Shown in pieces: positions 22,507-31,609 of a DNA stretch of 64,000 nucleotides. The position numbers were made by a program, and so were the translations under genes. The notes beneath the pieces were generated by a model that saw only the letters and a program-made list of their open reading frames with translations, made no database searches and was not told the DNA's origin. Position 1 is the first letter of the stretch. Each line of letters opens with the position of its first letter. Origin of the DNA: Sambucus nigra (Eukaryota; Streptophyta; Magnoliopsida; Dipsacales; Adoxaceae); contig CASBWL010000053.1 in the NCBI GenBank assembly GCA_949130495.1, positions 806,001-870,000 of the forward strand, given 5' to 3'.

Positions 22507-22735
22507 CCCCAAAAAATAAAATCCTTTTAAAAGCATTTTATAAAAATTTCCCAATACTAAATATGAACTTTAAGGAACGTAAAAATAGAATTTTACCAAG
22601 TTCATTCTCGCAGAGGCTATGATGTTGAAGATGCTTTGATATTCGGATCAGTTGATGTAGATGCGATCTTGAGTTTCTTCAATGGTGTAACGGCGTACGA
22701 CATACAAATTTATAATGGACAAAAATGTCCTTACA

Positions 22736-22740
22736 TCGCC
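22736..22740. other. Target-site duplication of element C, right copy (TCGCC)
   Basis: Identical to 16901-16905 and immediately beyond the end of the 5' LTR. Confidence 0.88.
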
Positions 22741-23568
22741 TTTATCATTCTTAGAATATTCAAATTTCTTAAAATCATTTTTAAATTTATCTTTGTTAAT
22801 TTTAAGAAATTTTCTAAATTTGCGAGCAAACAAAGCCATGTCTTCCAAGTCACTTTCACTCTCGCTCTCTACTACTTGTTTGACCTCTTTTCGGGATTTT
22901 AAAGCAACGCTCTTTTCGATTTTCTTTTTAGTTTTAGAGGGAAACATGTCTAGTTCATAGGTTTGTAAATCACCTAGAAGCTATTCTAATTTCGTAGAGG
23001 CTAAAGTTGGTAAAGAATTTAAAACGGTCACTTTAGGAATAAATCTATCGGGTAGGGACCTTAAAATTTTCTTTACTACACGGTCGTCTGGTATTTTTTC
23101 TCCCAAATTAAGAGATGAATTAACAATATTAGAAAGTCTAGCATAAAATTCATCAAAAGTTTCTTTTTCATTCATATTGATAGTTTCAAATTGAGTGGTG
23201 GGGTTTTGGAGTTTTGAAGCTTTAACGACACTAGTGCCTTCATGAGTTAATTGTAAAATATCCCAAGCTTCTTTAGCGGTCTCACACGTCATAATACGTC
23301 GAAATTCATCCGGTGTGACAGCGCTAAACAAGGCATTTAAATCACGGGAATTGAAATTAGCAAGTTTAAACTCATTTTCAGTCCATCTATCGGTGAGTTT
23401 GATAACACGTTCATTTTCAAGTAAATAAGTTGGTGGGGACCACCCGTTAAGAACAGACATCCAAACTCTCTCGTCGATAGATTTTAGTGCCGATTTCATG
23501 TGCGCTTTCCAATACGCATAGTTTGAACCATCGAAAATATGAAATTTTGAAAATGAGAAAAATTCCAT
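22741..23568 (-). pseudogene. gag of element B, N-terminal part (UBN2-like), split by element C
   Basis: From the ATG at 23568 the frame encodes IFDGSNYAYWKAHMKS, SIDERVWMSVLNGWSPPT, RRIMTCETAKEAWDILQL, FDEFYARLSNIVNSSLNLGE and KKILRSLPDRFIPKV, the pattern of the copia-type UBN2 gag. A TAG at 22981-22983 replaces the glutamate codon that other copies carry in LEEL. The same frame then continues through GDLQTYELDMFP and a lysine-rich stretch to 22741, where element C begins. Allowing for one copy of the TCGCC duplication, the frame is continuous with 16905 downward. C therefore inserted into a gag whose phase was still intact. The gag start lies about 50 bp from the primer-binding site. Confidence 0.87.
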
Positions 23569-23619
23569 TTTAGCTAAAAATTATTTAAAGGATCGTTGAC
23601 GAAATAATTTATCGCTTTG

Positions 23620-23631
23620 GCTCTGATACCA
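23620..23631 (-). other. Primer-binding site of element B, initiator tRNA-Met
   Basis: GCTCTGATACCA on the plus strand, followed by ATT and then the LTR TG at 23635. A second copy with one change (GCTCTGATACGA, 23663-23674) lies inside the LTR. Confidence 0.87.
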
Positions 23632-24486
23632 ATTTGAGAGTGTGGAGCTTTTCTAAATCAACGCTCTGATACGAATTTGAAAAGTGTAAGCCCAGGATTT
23701 TGAATATTTAATTATCGCAATTAAAATTAAAACTTATAATTTCCTTTTGACTATGTTCAAGATGCGGAAGCGTAACAAGGTGATGGTTCAATTAAAATAC
23801 TAAATTCCAAAATTTAATTTTATTACAAAAATTAAAATTAAACAAAGTGAGAATTAACAAAACAAACAAAAGAATTAATTTTCACTTAAACCAATTAATC
23901 CAAACCCTAGAAATTTGCCTAATCATGATTATCAATATTCCGAAGTTAGGCCAAACCAATTTTAGCAAATGACTTGAATTAAACAACTTTACCCAATATT
24001 TAATATAAGTCCTAAATTAAATTGAGTGTGATAATTTAAACCAAATTTTATCTTGAATTATGCTAAGCATGCATTCTAACTTATTTAAGCAAGATAAAAT
24101 AAATCAATCACACTAAGCTGCGATGTGCGAGGAAAATCCCAAGACGGAAAACAACCTCGGACGGCCCTAGCCACAAATTCACTAGATACGGAATTACAAG
24201 TACAAGGCCAAAAACTTACAACACACGACTCGATCCCTCTCAAGCCCCGATGCTTCTTCTTGTAGAAACCTCTTCCTAGCAAATAACCTTGGAACACCAC
24301 CGCGGTCTCGGAATCCACCGATAGGACTTTATATGGTCACCGTCACCCGAACATGAAGCCTTTCTCCAAGCGGGTAAAACAAAATAAAACACTTCTTCTT
24401 TCTTTGTGGGAGGTAGAAGCAAAACCCGAAACTTCTCTTCAATTCGGTGTAGAGAAACCCGGTGCCAAAATCCAAGCAATTGATAT

Positions 24487-24494
24487 GTATATAA
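24487..24494 (-). promoter_or_regulatory. TATA-like box of the element B 5' LTR
   Basis: TTATATAC on the minus strand, conserved in the 3' LTR (13286-13297) and as TATATATA in B'. It lies about 260 bp downstream of the palindrome cluster. Inferred from position. Confidence 0.4.
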
Positions 24495-24747
24495 GAACTT
24501 GGATAAACAATATGGGTGTACAAACTAGAGTGGTAAGTGAATTTCTTTTTGAAAATTAGCATTCAAAACATAAACATTTTCCTTAAAACAATTTTACTCT
24601 CAAACTCTCTCTAAGAGATGAAACTATGATGGAAAAGTTAGATTGGAAAATGTCCTTCTCTCTATTGATAAATTCTGAAAAAGTTGATTAAAAACTTAGT
24701 GGGAAAGTGGGTGAAAAACTGCCAAAAACTGTTCCCGCTTGGCATTT

Positions 24748-24940
24748 CGTTCGAACGACATTTCGTTTCGAATGAAATATCGTTCGAACGAGTTTTCTAA
24801 CGACGCTCCAGGATGGACTCCTTGGAAATCTCGTTAGAATGAACAATATCGTTCGAACGACATTTCGAACGACGGACCAGTATACCTTAGTGGGAACTCA
24901 TTGGCAAACTCGTTCGAACGACATATGGTTCGAACAAAAA
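24748..24940. promoter_or_regulatory. CGTTCGAACG palindrome cluster, 5' LTR of B
   Basis: Perfect decamers at 24748-24757, 24781-24790, 24850-24859 and 24911-24920, with variants between. Same U3 position as in the 3' LTR and in B'. Confidence 0.5.
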
Positions 24941-25263
24941 ACTCATTGTCGTTCGACTGGGTTTTTCTGAAAATAAAACACAATTTTTATTAAACCTAAC
25001 ACCCAATAAACAACTTCCAAGCTCCTATATATATAATAACGCATTCATACCTTGGGAGCATGGAACCATATTTGATGACGTAGAAACGAGGCATGCAAAC
25101 CGGCATAGTTGATGAAGCTTTATACTCTTTGCCGCTACGTCTTCAACAAACACTTCACAGGCTTGAGAGAATTACAATTACATACTATCCTATGAATAAA
25201 TGTTTTTGTCCGGAATTGAGCCAACACAATATATGGACTCAATTGGAAATTTGTGTCCTTACA

Positions 25264-25324
25264 CACAGATATATATATATATATATATATTCCCAAATTC
25301 ACAAGTCCCTTAGGACATAACCCT

Positions 25325-25388
<64 letters not shown>

Positions 25389-26816
25389 TATATATATATC
25401 CCCAAATCCACAAGTCCTTTAGGACATAACCCTCTATAATACTTTAATTTAGAAGGCCCTGAAACTTTAATCTCAAAGAGGAGAAGTCATACTAATCTTG
25501 AAAATATTGGGCTGAAAACAGGGCACTGGTCTACCTGTCCTACACCCCCGGTCGACCGCGAGTTGTAAATAAGCCTACGAATCAAAGCAGTTGGCCCTTT
25601 CACCTTGACGTGGTCGACCGGTCACACCAGGTCCTCAAAACTAAATTCTCCAAATCCTCTATCCAACAACCCAATTTCATTATCGGGGTTTCTAAACTAC
25701 CCCAAAAATTATCCCAAACATCTACGCAATTAATTCTAGCCGTAATTTTTTCCAATTCCCGATTTGATTTCCGAGTTGATGATTTCAACCCGAAGCTATC
25801 ATCTTGTAAAAATCATATCAAATCGTAGAAAAATAAAAAAAATATGTAGTTAGCGTCCACGCGACCGTATCGAAAATATCTACAAATGGCCCCTTAAAGT
25901 CACGGTTACTATTCATCATCTTCTCCGAGACGATTTCGACCATTAAAGCTTCTCCTAAGCTTTTGTCGCCTCATCCAATGTCCCACAACCTCAACCAACT
26001 AGAAATACACATATATTAAGGGTTCTAAACATCCTAGAACCCAAAAGCACCAATTAATTTTGGTTAAAACCTAAGTTCCATAAATTGAAATATTATTTGG
26101 GGTTTAATTGTTTTATCTCCCAAAAACCCATTTTATCCACGATAACCCACCCCAAAACCTTTAGGGTTTGTTTATACCAAACTACGGTATAAGATATTTA
26201 TGCAAAAAGATAAATAAAGCAAGTAAACACTTGCCTCGTGGATAAAATATGACGACCTCGAGTCGAATCCGGCGGAGTTTGGCCTGAATCTCCATTTTCT
26301 CCTCCTCTTTCTCCTTCCTCTCTCTCTTCTCTCTCTTTTCTTTCTTTCCTTTCCCTTTTTCTCCCTCTCCCTCTCTTTATAAAGAAAGAAAAAGGGTTAT
26401 ACCCCTTAAAACCAAAAAATGACTCGTTTACCCAATTACGAGTAACTTTTACCTCTAAAATTACCCGAAACTCATTTTCGACAATCATACACTCTTTTCC
26501 GACTATCTCGGACATTCCGAGACTCACGACGTAGTCGAAATTCCCATCCGAGGTACTTGACCACAAATCACTATTTCAACCCAAAATAAATAAATGCGGT
26601 TTTCCAATTAAAAATCTTACCTCGTGTCGCTTTACTCAACGGAGACATATAATTAAAATATTTCGACCTATATAGTCCCAAAAATAATCACAACATCCTT
26701 CAAAAATCATCTAATCCTCAAAAATCCCAAAAATTACAATTTTAGGAAATTCCCTAAATTGTCAGTTTCTATTTAATTACGTAATTTAATCATCTCCAAA
26801 AGGGCGGGTTGTTACA
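25264..26816 (-). repeat. 5' LTR of element A, segment right of the element B insertion
   Basis: It corresponds to about 6765-8265 of the 3' LTR and ends GGGCGGGTTGTTACA. Near the junction the block with CACAAGTCC(C/T)TTAGGACATAACCC is present twice (25291-25325 and 25399-25434), separated by a (TA)n tract. The 3' LTR has it once. A stretch carrying GTCGACCGG copies is partly deleted relative to 6990-7022. Confidence 0.85.
25332..25400. repeat. (TA)n microsatellite
   Basis: About 65 bp of almost pure TA with a single G interruption, next to the right edge of element B. Shorter TA runs occur at 5466-5492, 6526-6561, 6759-6780, 12205-12233, 14514-14558 and 25269-25291. Confidence 0.95.
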
Positions 26817-26821
26817 TAAAT
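26817..26821. other. Target-site duplication of element A, right copy (TAAAT)
   Basis: Identical to 4621-4625 and immediately after the terminal CA of the right LTR. Confidence 0.85.
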
Positions 26822-29250
26822 ACATTAGTGAGTGATTGTAATTGTGTGTGTGTCGATGTAATTGAAGATTCCATTCCAATTCAAGGCTTAAATGAGTTTA
26901 ATCTATTCCTCTTTAGTTACTCTAATCCTCACATTCTTTCATTGGTTTAGTTTTATTTTTCGATGATGATTATTGAGGGCTAATCTCCCATTCATGGGAT
27001 GAAATTTTGACGCCCTCATGTGTCCAATTTAGTTAGTTTACTTTTTAGCACAATTTTGTTTACCTCATTTTTTTATTATCTTTTACATTTTAGTTAGTAC
27101 TTTAAAAATTAGTATATAGTTAGTTAATTAATAATCCCTTGAAAAAACTCCATAAAAAATATAAAAAGCAAGAATACAAAAATCATAATAATATGCAAAT
27201 TAATTACACATGCCTTCACATATTTTGTGTTTCATCCTTAGAGTTGGATTGATACTCCCTTACTTACCCCTATACATATTTTGAGTTTATTTGTAGGTTA
27301 AAGGGAATTTTGATGGAAAAAGGAATTGCACAATGATAAAATACACATTAGAGAAGCAATTTTTTCTAGTTATCAATGGATTTGGGGCCCAGGAGCATAG
27401 GGGCACCCCATTCGCTTATGAGAGTAGGAGGTTCAGAGGTGAGGATGACCAACAGAGGCAGGGCAGTGACACACCCCAACCCAGTTAGTTATAATTAACT
27501 TTGAAAGTCAAAGTGAGTCAAACCATGATTAATTTAACCAAACCATAAACACGAGTTTTAATTTCAGAGTCATCATTGTAATTCCATATAACTGAAAACC
27601 TTTTTTGCAACATCAGAGTAGTCATACTTATACAAACTTTCTTGAAGGATAATTTAACGTAATTACATCATTTACATTTAAACAAAATCTGTGTTTCTCC
27701 CATTCCTGGCTAACCCATCCCGACTTCCTAGATTTGGCAGTGACATCCCGTTACCTGAAAAATGTGAACATAGGAATCGTGAGAAAATAGCCTAGTGAAT
27801 GCAGCACTAATATACTAATGCATGAATTGAAATGCAATAAGTCTTGTACATATAATTACGTATTAACTTATCCGTCTCATTCATAATGAATGACCAACTT
27901 TTCTGAATCATGATTCACATATCCTGTCTAAATAGACAATTCTCCCCCATTCGTGGTCGTGGAGTAACCCCTTGTCATTAATAGACAAATCTCCCCCATT
28001 TCGGGTCGAGGAGTAACCTCCCATTTCGGTAAACAAAAATGAACAATTTCATATTCATAACATTATGATCATATTCTTAACAGTATACAAATACATAATT
28101 CCAGTGAGTACACTCATCTTGGGTTGTCAACTATGTATTTATGTTTCCTTCGGGTGGAGCTGAACTGAGTTGATTTGACCTCACACATGTCAATCCAACT
28201 AAATCAGTAATCAATTTCAATAATAAGTATTATCCTAGCATAATTATGTAACTTTCATGACTATACAACAATAATGTAACTCCACATAAGTTACATTCCA
28301 TAAAACATAAGTAAAGACAAAACAATGGTATTCATGTTGATAAAGTTATGAACATTCAACCGTAGGAAGTACCTCATAAGGAATTTATAACTAAAACAAT
28401 GAAAACATGAAAGTTTACTTCTCAATTTATTTACACATGAAACATGTACTCAAAATACTCTTTAAAAAGAGGAGATAACAATATTCTTTCATTGCGTATT
28501 CAGTATGGCCTCAAATTGTTGTCTTCTATACTCAACCATCCGATATTCCTAAATTGTGTAAATACAGGGGTCCAACCTTATCAATATGAAAAAATGTATG
28601 AATATAATTTCTAGTACAAGTGACGGTGTAATTTTTCAAGCTTCATAGAGCAAGTTATGACAATTTCTTTACAACACAAGAAATCTTCCCTATAAGCTCC
28701 TCTTTTGTTCCTTCAACTTGCAAGAATTTTCATAATTTTTCTACAACATAACTTTCCATGATTTTTAAAACAATTTCTATTACACATACTTTATAGTACA
28801 TAATTAAAGTTTAATGATTTTTCGACTTCATTTGCTATCTAAAAAGCTTGACTAAACTTAGGGCATACCGAAATCAAGTATACAAACAACAACTATGTAC
28901 CAACTTGAAATCATCATTACGGACTAACCACAAGGAGGAAAATTCTAATTTTCGTATATGATATGAATATATGAGTCTAATTTCATATACAATTAGAATA
29001 TCTCATTTCCAATAAGCACACAAGGAGATATACAAGTTTGAATACAAGGGGTTTCAATAAAAAAAATATTTTAAGGGTTTCTACATTCAGCATAACATAA
29101 ACTTCCATCTAACCATATATATGTATAAAGGGCTAAAAATTTTGTTAACTTATGATTATTTATAACAAATAAATCAATAATACAAGAAAAATAACAAGAT
29201 TTGAGATTAGGATTACCTTCGGGACAATTACGTAATTTCTATGAGGGCGT
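26822..29250. other. Gene-free AT-rich flank between element A and the satellite, probably old retroelement sequence
   Basis: The first part (26822-27460) continues the sequence interrupted at 4625. From 27467 the string TGACACACCCCAACCCAG resembles the start of a plant Ty3/gypsy LTR, and text further on (CATCCCGTTACCTGAAAAATG, 27746; GATTAGGATTACCTTCGGG, about 29205) also has an LTR flavour. No second LTR copy lies in the window to confirm it. A 49-bp tandem duplication (AATAGACAA...CTCCCCCAT...GGAGTAACC) is at 27931-28022. No coding frame is convincing. Confidence 0.4.
27931..28022. repeat. Short tandem duplication (49-bp period)
   Basis: AATAGACAATTCTCCCCCAT near 27931 recurs as AATAGACAAATCTCCCCCAT near 27980. 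Each is followed by TCG(G/T)GGTCG(T/A)GGAGTAACC-like sequence. Confidence 0.7.
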
Positions 29251-29591
29251 GGGTGCCACCGTGGGTGGCACTAAAACCTCCCACGGGACCAATGTAGCTC
29301 GTAGGAACTGACCCCGCAGCCACGGGACTCACGGTTTGAGAATACGAAGATAATTTGCATATTTCTAGACTTAGGCTTAAAAACATAGCATTAGAGGGTG
29401 AAAACTCGAAACACCCGCCGAACATCCCCCTGGGTGGAACCAACTCCTCCCACGGGATCAATGTAACTCGTATGAACTGACCCCGCAGCTGCGGAACTCC
29501 CGGTTTGAGAATATGATGGTAATTTGCATATTTATAAACTTAAAAAAAATATGGCGTTAGAGGGTGAAAACTCGAAACTGCCGCCAAACGT

Positions 29592-31609
29592 CCCCGTGGG
29601 TGGCACCAACACCTCCCACGGGACCAATGTAACTCGTAGGAACTGAACCCGCAGCCGCGGGACTCCCGATTTGATAATACGACGGTAATTTGCATATTTC
29701 TAGACTTAGGCTTAAAAACATGGCGTTAGAGGGTGAGAACTAGAAACAACCCCCGAACATCCCCGTGGGTGGCACCAACACCTCCCACAGGACCAATGTA
29801 ACTCGTAGGAACTGACCCCGTACCCGCGGGATTCCCGGTTTGAAAATACGATGATAATTTGCATATTTTTAGACTTAGGCTTAAAAACATGGCGTTAGAG
29901 GGTGAAACTCAAAAAAGCCCTCTAACGTCCTCGTGGTTGGCACCAACACCTCCCACGGACCAATGTAACTCATAGGAACAGACCCCGCAGCCGTGGGACT
30001 CCCGATCTCAGAATACGATGATAATTTGCATATTTCTAGACTTATGCTTAAAAACATGACATTAGAGGGTGAGAACTAGAAACATCCCCCAAACATCCCC
30101 ATGGGTGGCACTAACACCTCCCTCAGAACCAATGTAACTCATAGGAACTGACCTCGCAGCTGCGAGACTACCGCTTTGAGAATACGACAATAATTTGCAT
30201 ATTTCTTGACTTAGGCTTAAAAACATGGCGTTAGAGGGTGAGAACTCGAAACATACCCTGAAAGGCCCCGTGGATGGGACTAAGAACTCCCACGGGACCG
30301 ATATAACTCGTACAAACTGACCCCGTAGCCGCGGGACTCCCGGATCGAGAATACAATGGTAATTTGCATATTTCTAGACTTAGGCTTTCAAACATGGCGT
30401 TAGAGGGTGAAAACTCAAAAGGGTCCCCGAACGTCCCCGTGGGTGGCACCAACACCTCCCGTGGGACCGATGTAACTAGTAGGAACTGACCCCACAGCCG
30501 CGGGACTCTCGGTTTAAGAATACGACTGTAATTTGTATATTTCTGGACTTAAGCAAAACATGCCATTAGAGGGTGAAATCTCAAAACAGCCGCCGAACAT
30601 CCCCGTGGGTGGCATCAACACCTGCCACGGGACCAATGTAACTCGTAGGAACTGACCCCACAGCCGCGGGACTCCTGATTTGAGCATACGACGGTAATTT
30701 GCATATTTCTAGACTTAGGCTTAAAAACATGGCGTTAGAGGGTGAGAACTAGAAACAACCCCCAAATATCCCCGTGGGTGGAACCAACACCTCCCACGGG
30801 ACCAATGTAACTCGTAGGAACTGACCCCGTACCTGCGGGATTCCCGGTTTGAAAATACGATGGTAATTTGCATATTTTTAGACTTAGGCTTAAAAACATG
30901 GCGTTAGAGGGTGAAACTCAAAAAAGCCCTCTAATGTCCTCGTGGGTGGCACCAACACCTCCCATGAACCAATGTAACTCGTAGGAACAGACCCCGCAGC
31001 CGTGGGACTCCCGATCTCAGAATACGACGAAAATTTGCATATTTCTAGACTTATGCTTAAAAATATGACATTAGAGGGTGAGAACTAGAAACATCTCCCA
31101 AACATCCCCGTGGGTGGCACCAACACCTCCCTCAGAACCAATGTAACTCATACGAACTGACCTCGCAGCCGCGAGACTCCCGCTTTGAGAATACGACAAT
31201 AATTTGCATATTTGTTGACTTAGGTTTAAAAACATGGTGTTAGAGGGTGAGAACTCGAAACATACCCTGAAAGGCCCCGTGGATGGGACTAACAACTCCC
31301 ACGGGACAGATATAACTCGTACGAACTGACCCCGTATCCCCGGGACTCCCGGTTCGAGAATACGATGGTAATTTGCATATTTGTAGACTTAGGCTTTCAA
31401 ACATGGCGTTAGAGGGTGAAAACTCGAAAGGGCCCCCGAATATTCCCGTGGGTGGCACCAATACCTCCCATGGGACCGATGTAACTAGTAGGAACTGACC
31501 CCACAGCCACGGGACTCCCGGTTTAAGAATACGACTATAATTTGCATATTTTTAGACTTAAGCAAAACATGCCATTAGAGGGTGAAATCTCAAAACAGCC
31601 GTCGAACGT
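29592..31609. repeat. Six-monomer higher-order repeat, period 1,009 bp
   Basis: The landmark CCCCGTGGG of a distinctive monomer occurs at 29592, 30601 and 31610, exactly 1,009 bp apart. Private variants repeat with it: GGGATTCCCGGTTTGAAAATACG, TCCCGATCTCAGAATACGA, ACCTCCCTCAGAACCAATG and CCGTGGATGGGACTAA. A third unit begins at 31610, is interrupted by five other monomers, and resumes near 32,600. Confidence 0.8.

Larger units (their letters stand above)
16906..22735 (-). mobile_element. Element C: gag-only copia-type LTR retrotransposon nested in B
   Basis: LTRs at 16906-18000 and 21624-22735, a primer-binding site at 21609-21620 (plus a duplicate at 21515-21526), a gag pseudogene at 19591-21415, a non-coding spacer at 18012-19590 and a polypurine tract at 18001-18011. 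The target duplication TCGCC is perfect. The total is 5,830 bp. As in B there is no visible pol, so it is a non-autonomous TR-GAG-type element. It interrupts the gag of B and is therefore younger than B. Confidence 0.9.
21624..22735 (-). repeat. 5' LTR of element C (1,112 bp)
   Basis: The plus strand opens TGAGAGTGCAGCTACAACGG and closes GGACAAAAATGTCCTTACA. It contains the ACCGGTCC palindrome cluster at 22324-22506 and, 54 bp further along the minus strand, a TATA-like CTATTTAAAG at 22261-22270. A 224-codon minus-strand frame across this LTR is open by chance and has no recognisable domain. Confidence 0.88.
12436..25263 (-). mobile_element. Element B: gag-only copia-type LTR retrotransposon, interrupted by element C
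   Basis: Two LTRs of exactly 1,629 bp (12436-14064 and 23635-25263) enclose a primer-binding site at 23620-23631, a gag split by element C, a non-coding spacer and a polypurine tract at 14067-14079. Without C it is about 7.0 kb. No protease, integrase, reverse transcriptase or RNase H sequence is visible, so it fits the terminal-repeat retrotransposon with GAG domain (TR-GAG) class. It sits in the (TA)n-containing LTR of A. The target duplication is unclear: CATAT is on the left and CAGAT (25266-25270) on the right, one mismatch and two bases away from the LTR edge. Confidence 0.88.
23635..25263 (-). repeat. 5' LTR of element B (1,629 bp)
   Basis: Same length and layout as 12436-14064. The inner 43 bp (23635-23677) include the extra primer-binding-site copy. 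A TATA-like TTATATAC lies on the minus strand at 24487-24494 and CGTTCGAACG palindromes lie at 24748-24920. The conserved GTAAGT in the leader (minus strand, about 24203-24209) looks like a splice donor. Confidence 0.87.
4626..26816 (-). mobile_element. Element A: large non-autonomous (LARD-like) LTR retrotransposon, interrupted by element B
   Basis: A has a 3' LTR at 4626-8265, an internal region at 8266-10511, and a 5' LTR at 10512-12435 continuing at 25264-26816 after the insertion of B. TAAAT flanks both ends. Removing B leaves about 9.4 kb. The interior is only about 2.2 kb and contains no frame resembling gag or pol, so the element could move only with another element's proteins. Next to the polypurine tract the minus strand reads TTTCGAGGACGAAATTCCGT. 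This resembles the 3' terminal gag-pol signature of plant Ty3/gypsy chromoviruses, so I infer a gypsy origin. LTRs over 3 kb around a short non-coding interior fit the LARD description. Confidence 0.85.

Noticed and set aside
21880..22554. A 224-codon minus-strand frame in the 5' LTR of C (partner 17161-17460 in the 3' LTR)
   Set aside because: It lies across promoter-like LTR sequence, the other LTR breaks it, and it shows no domain.
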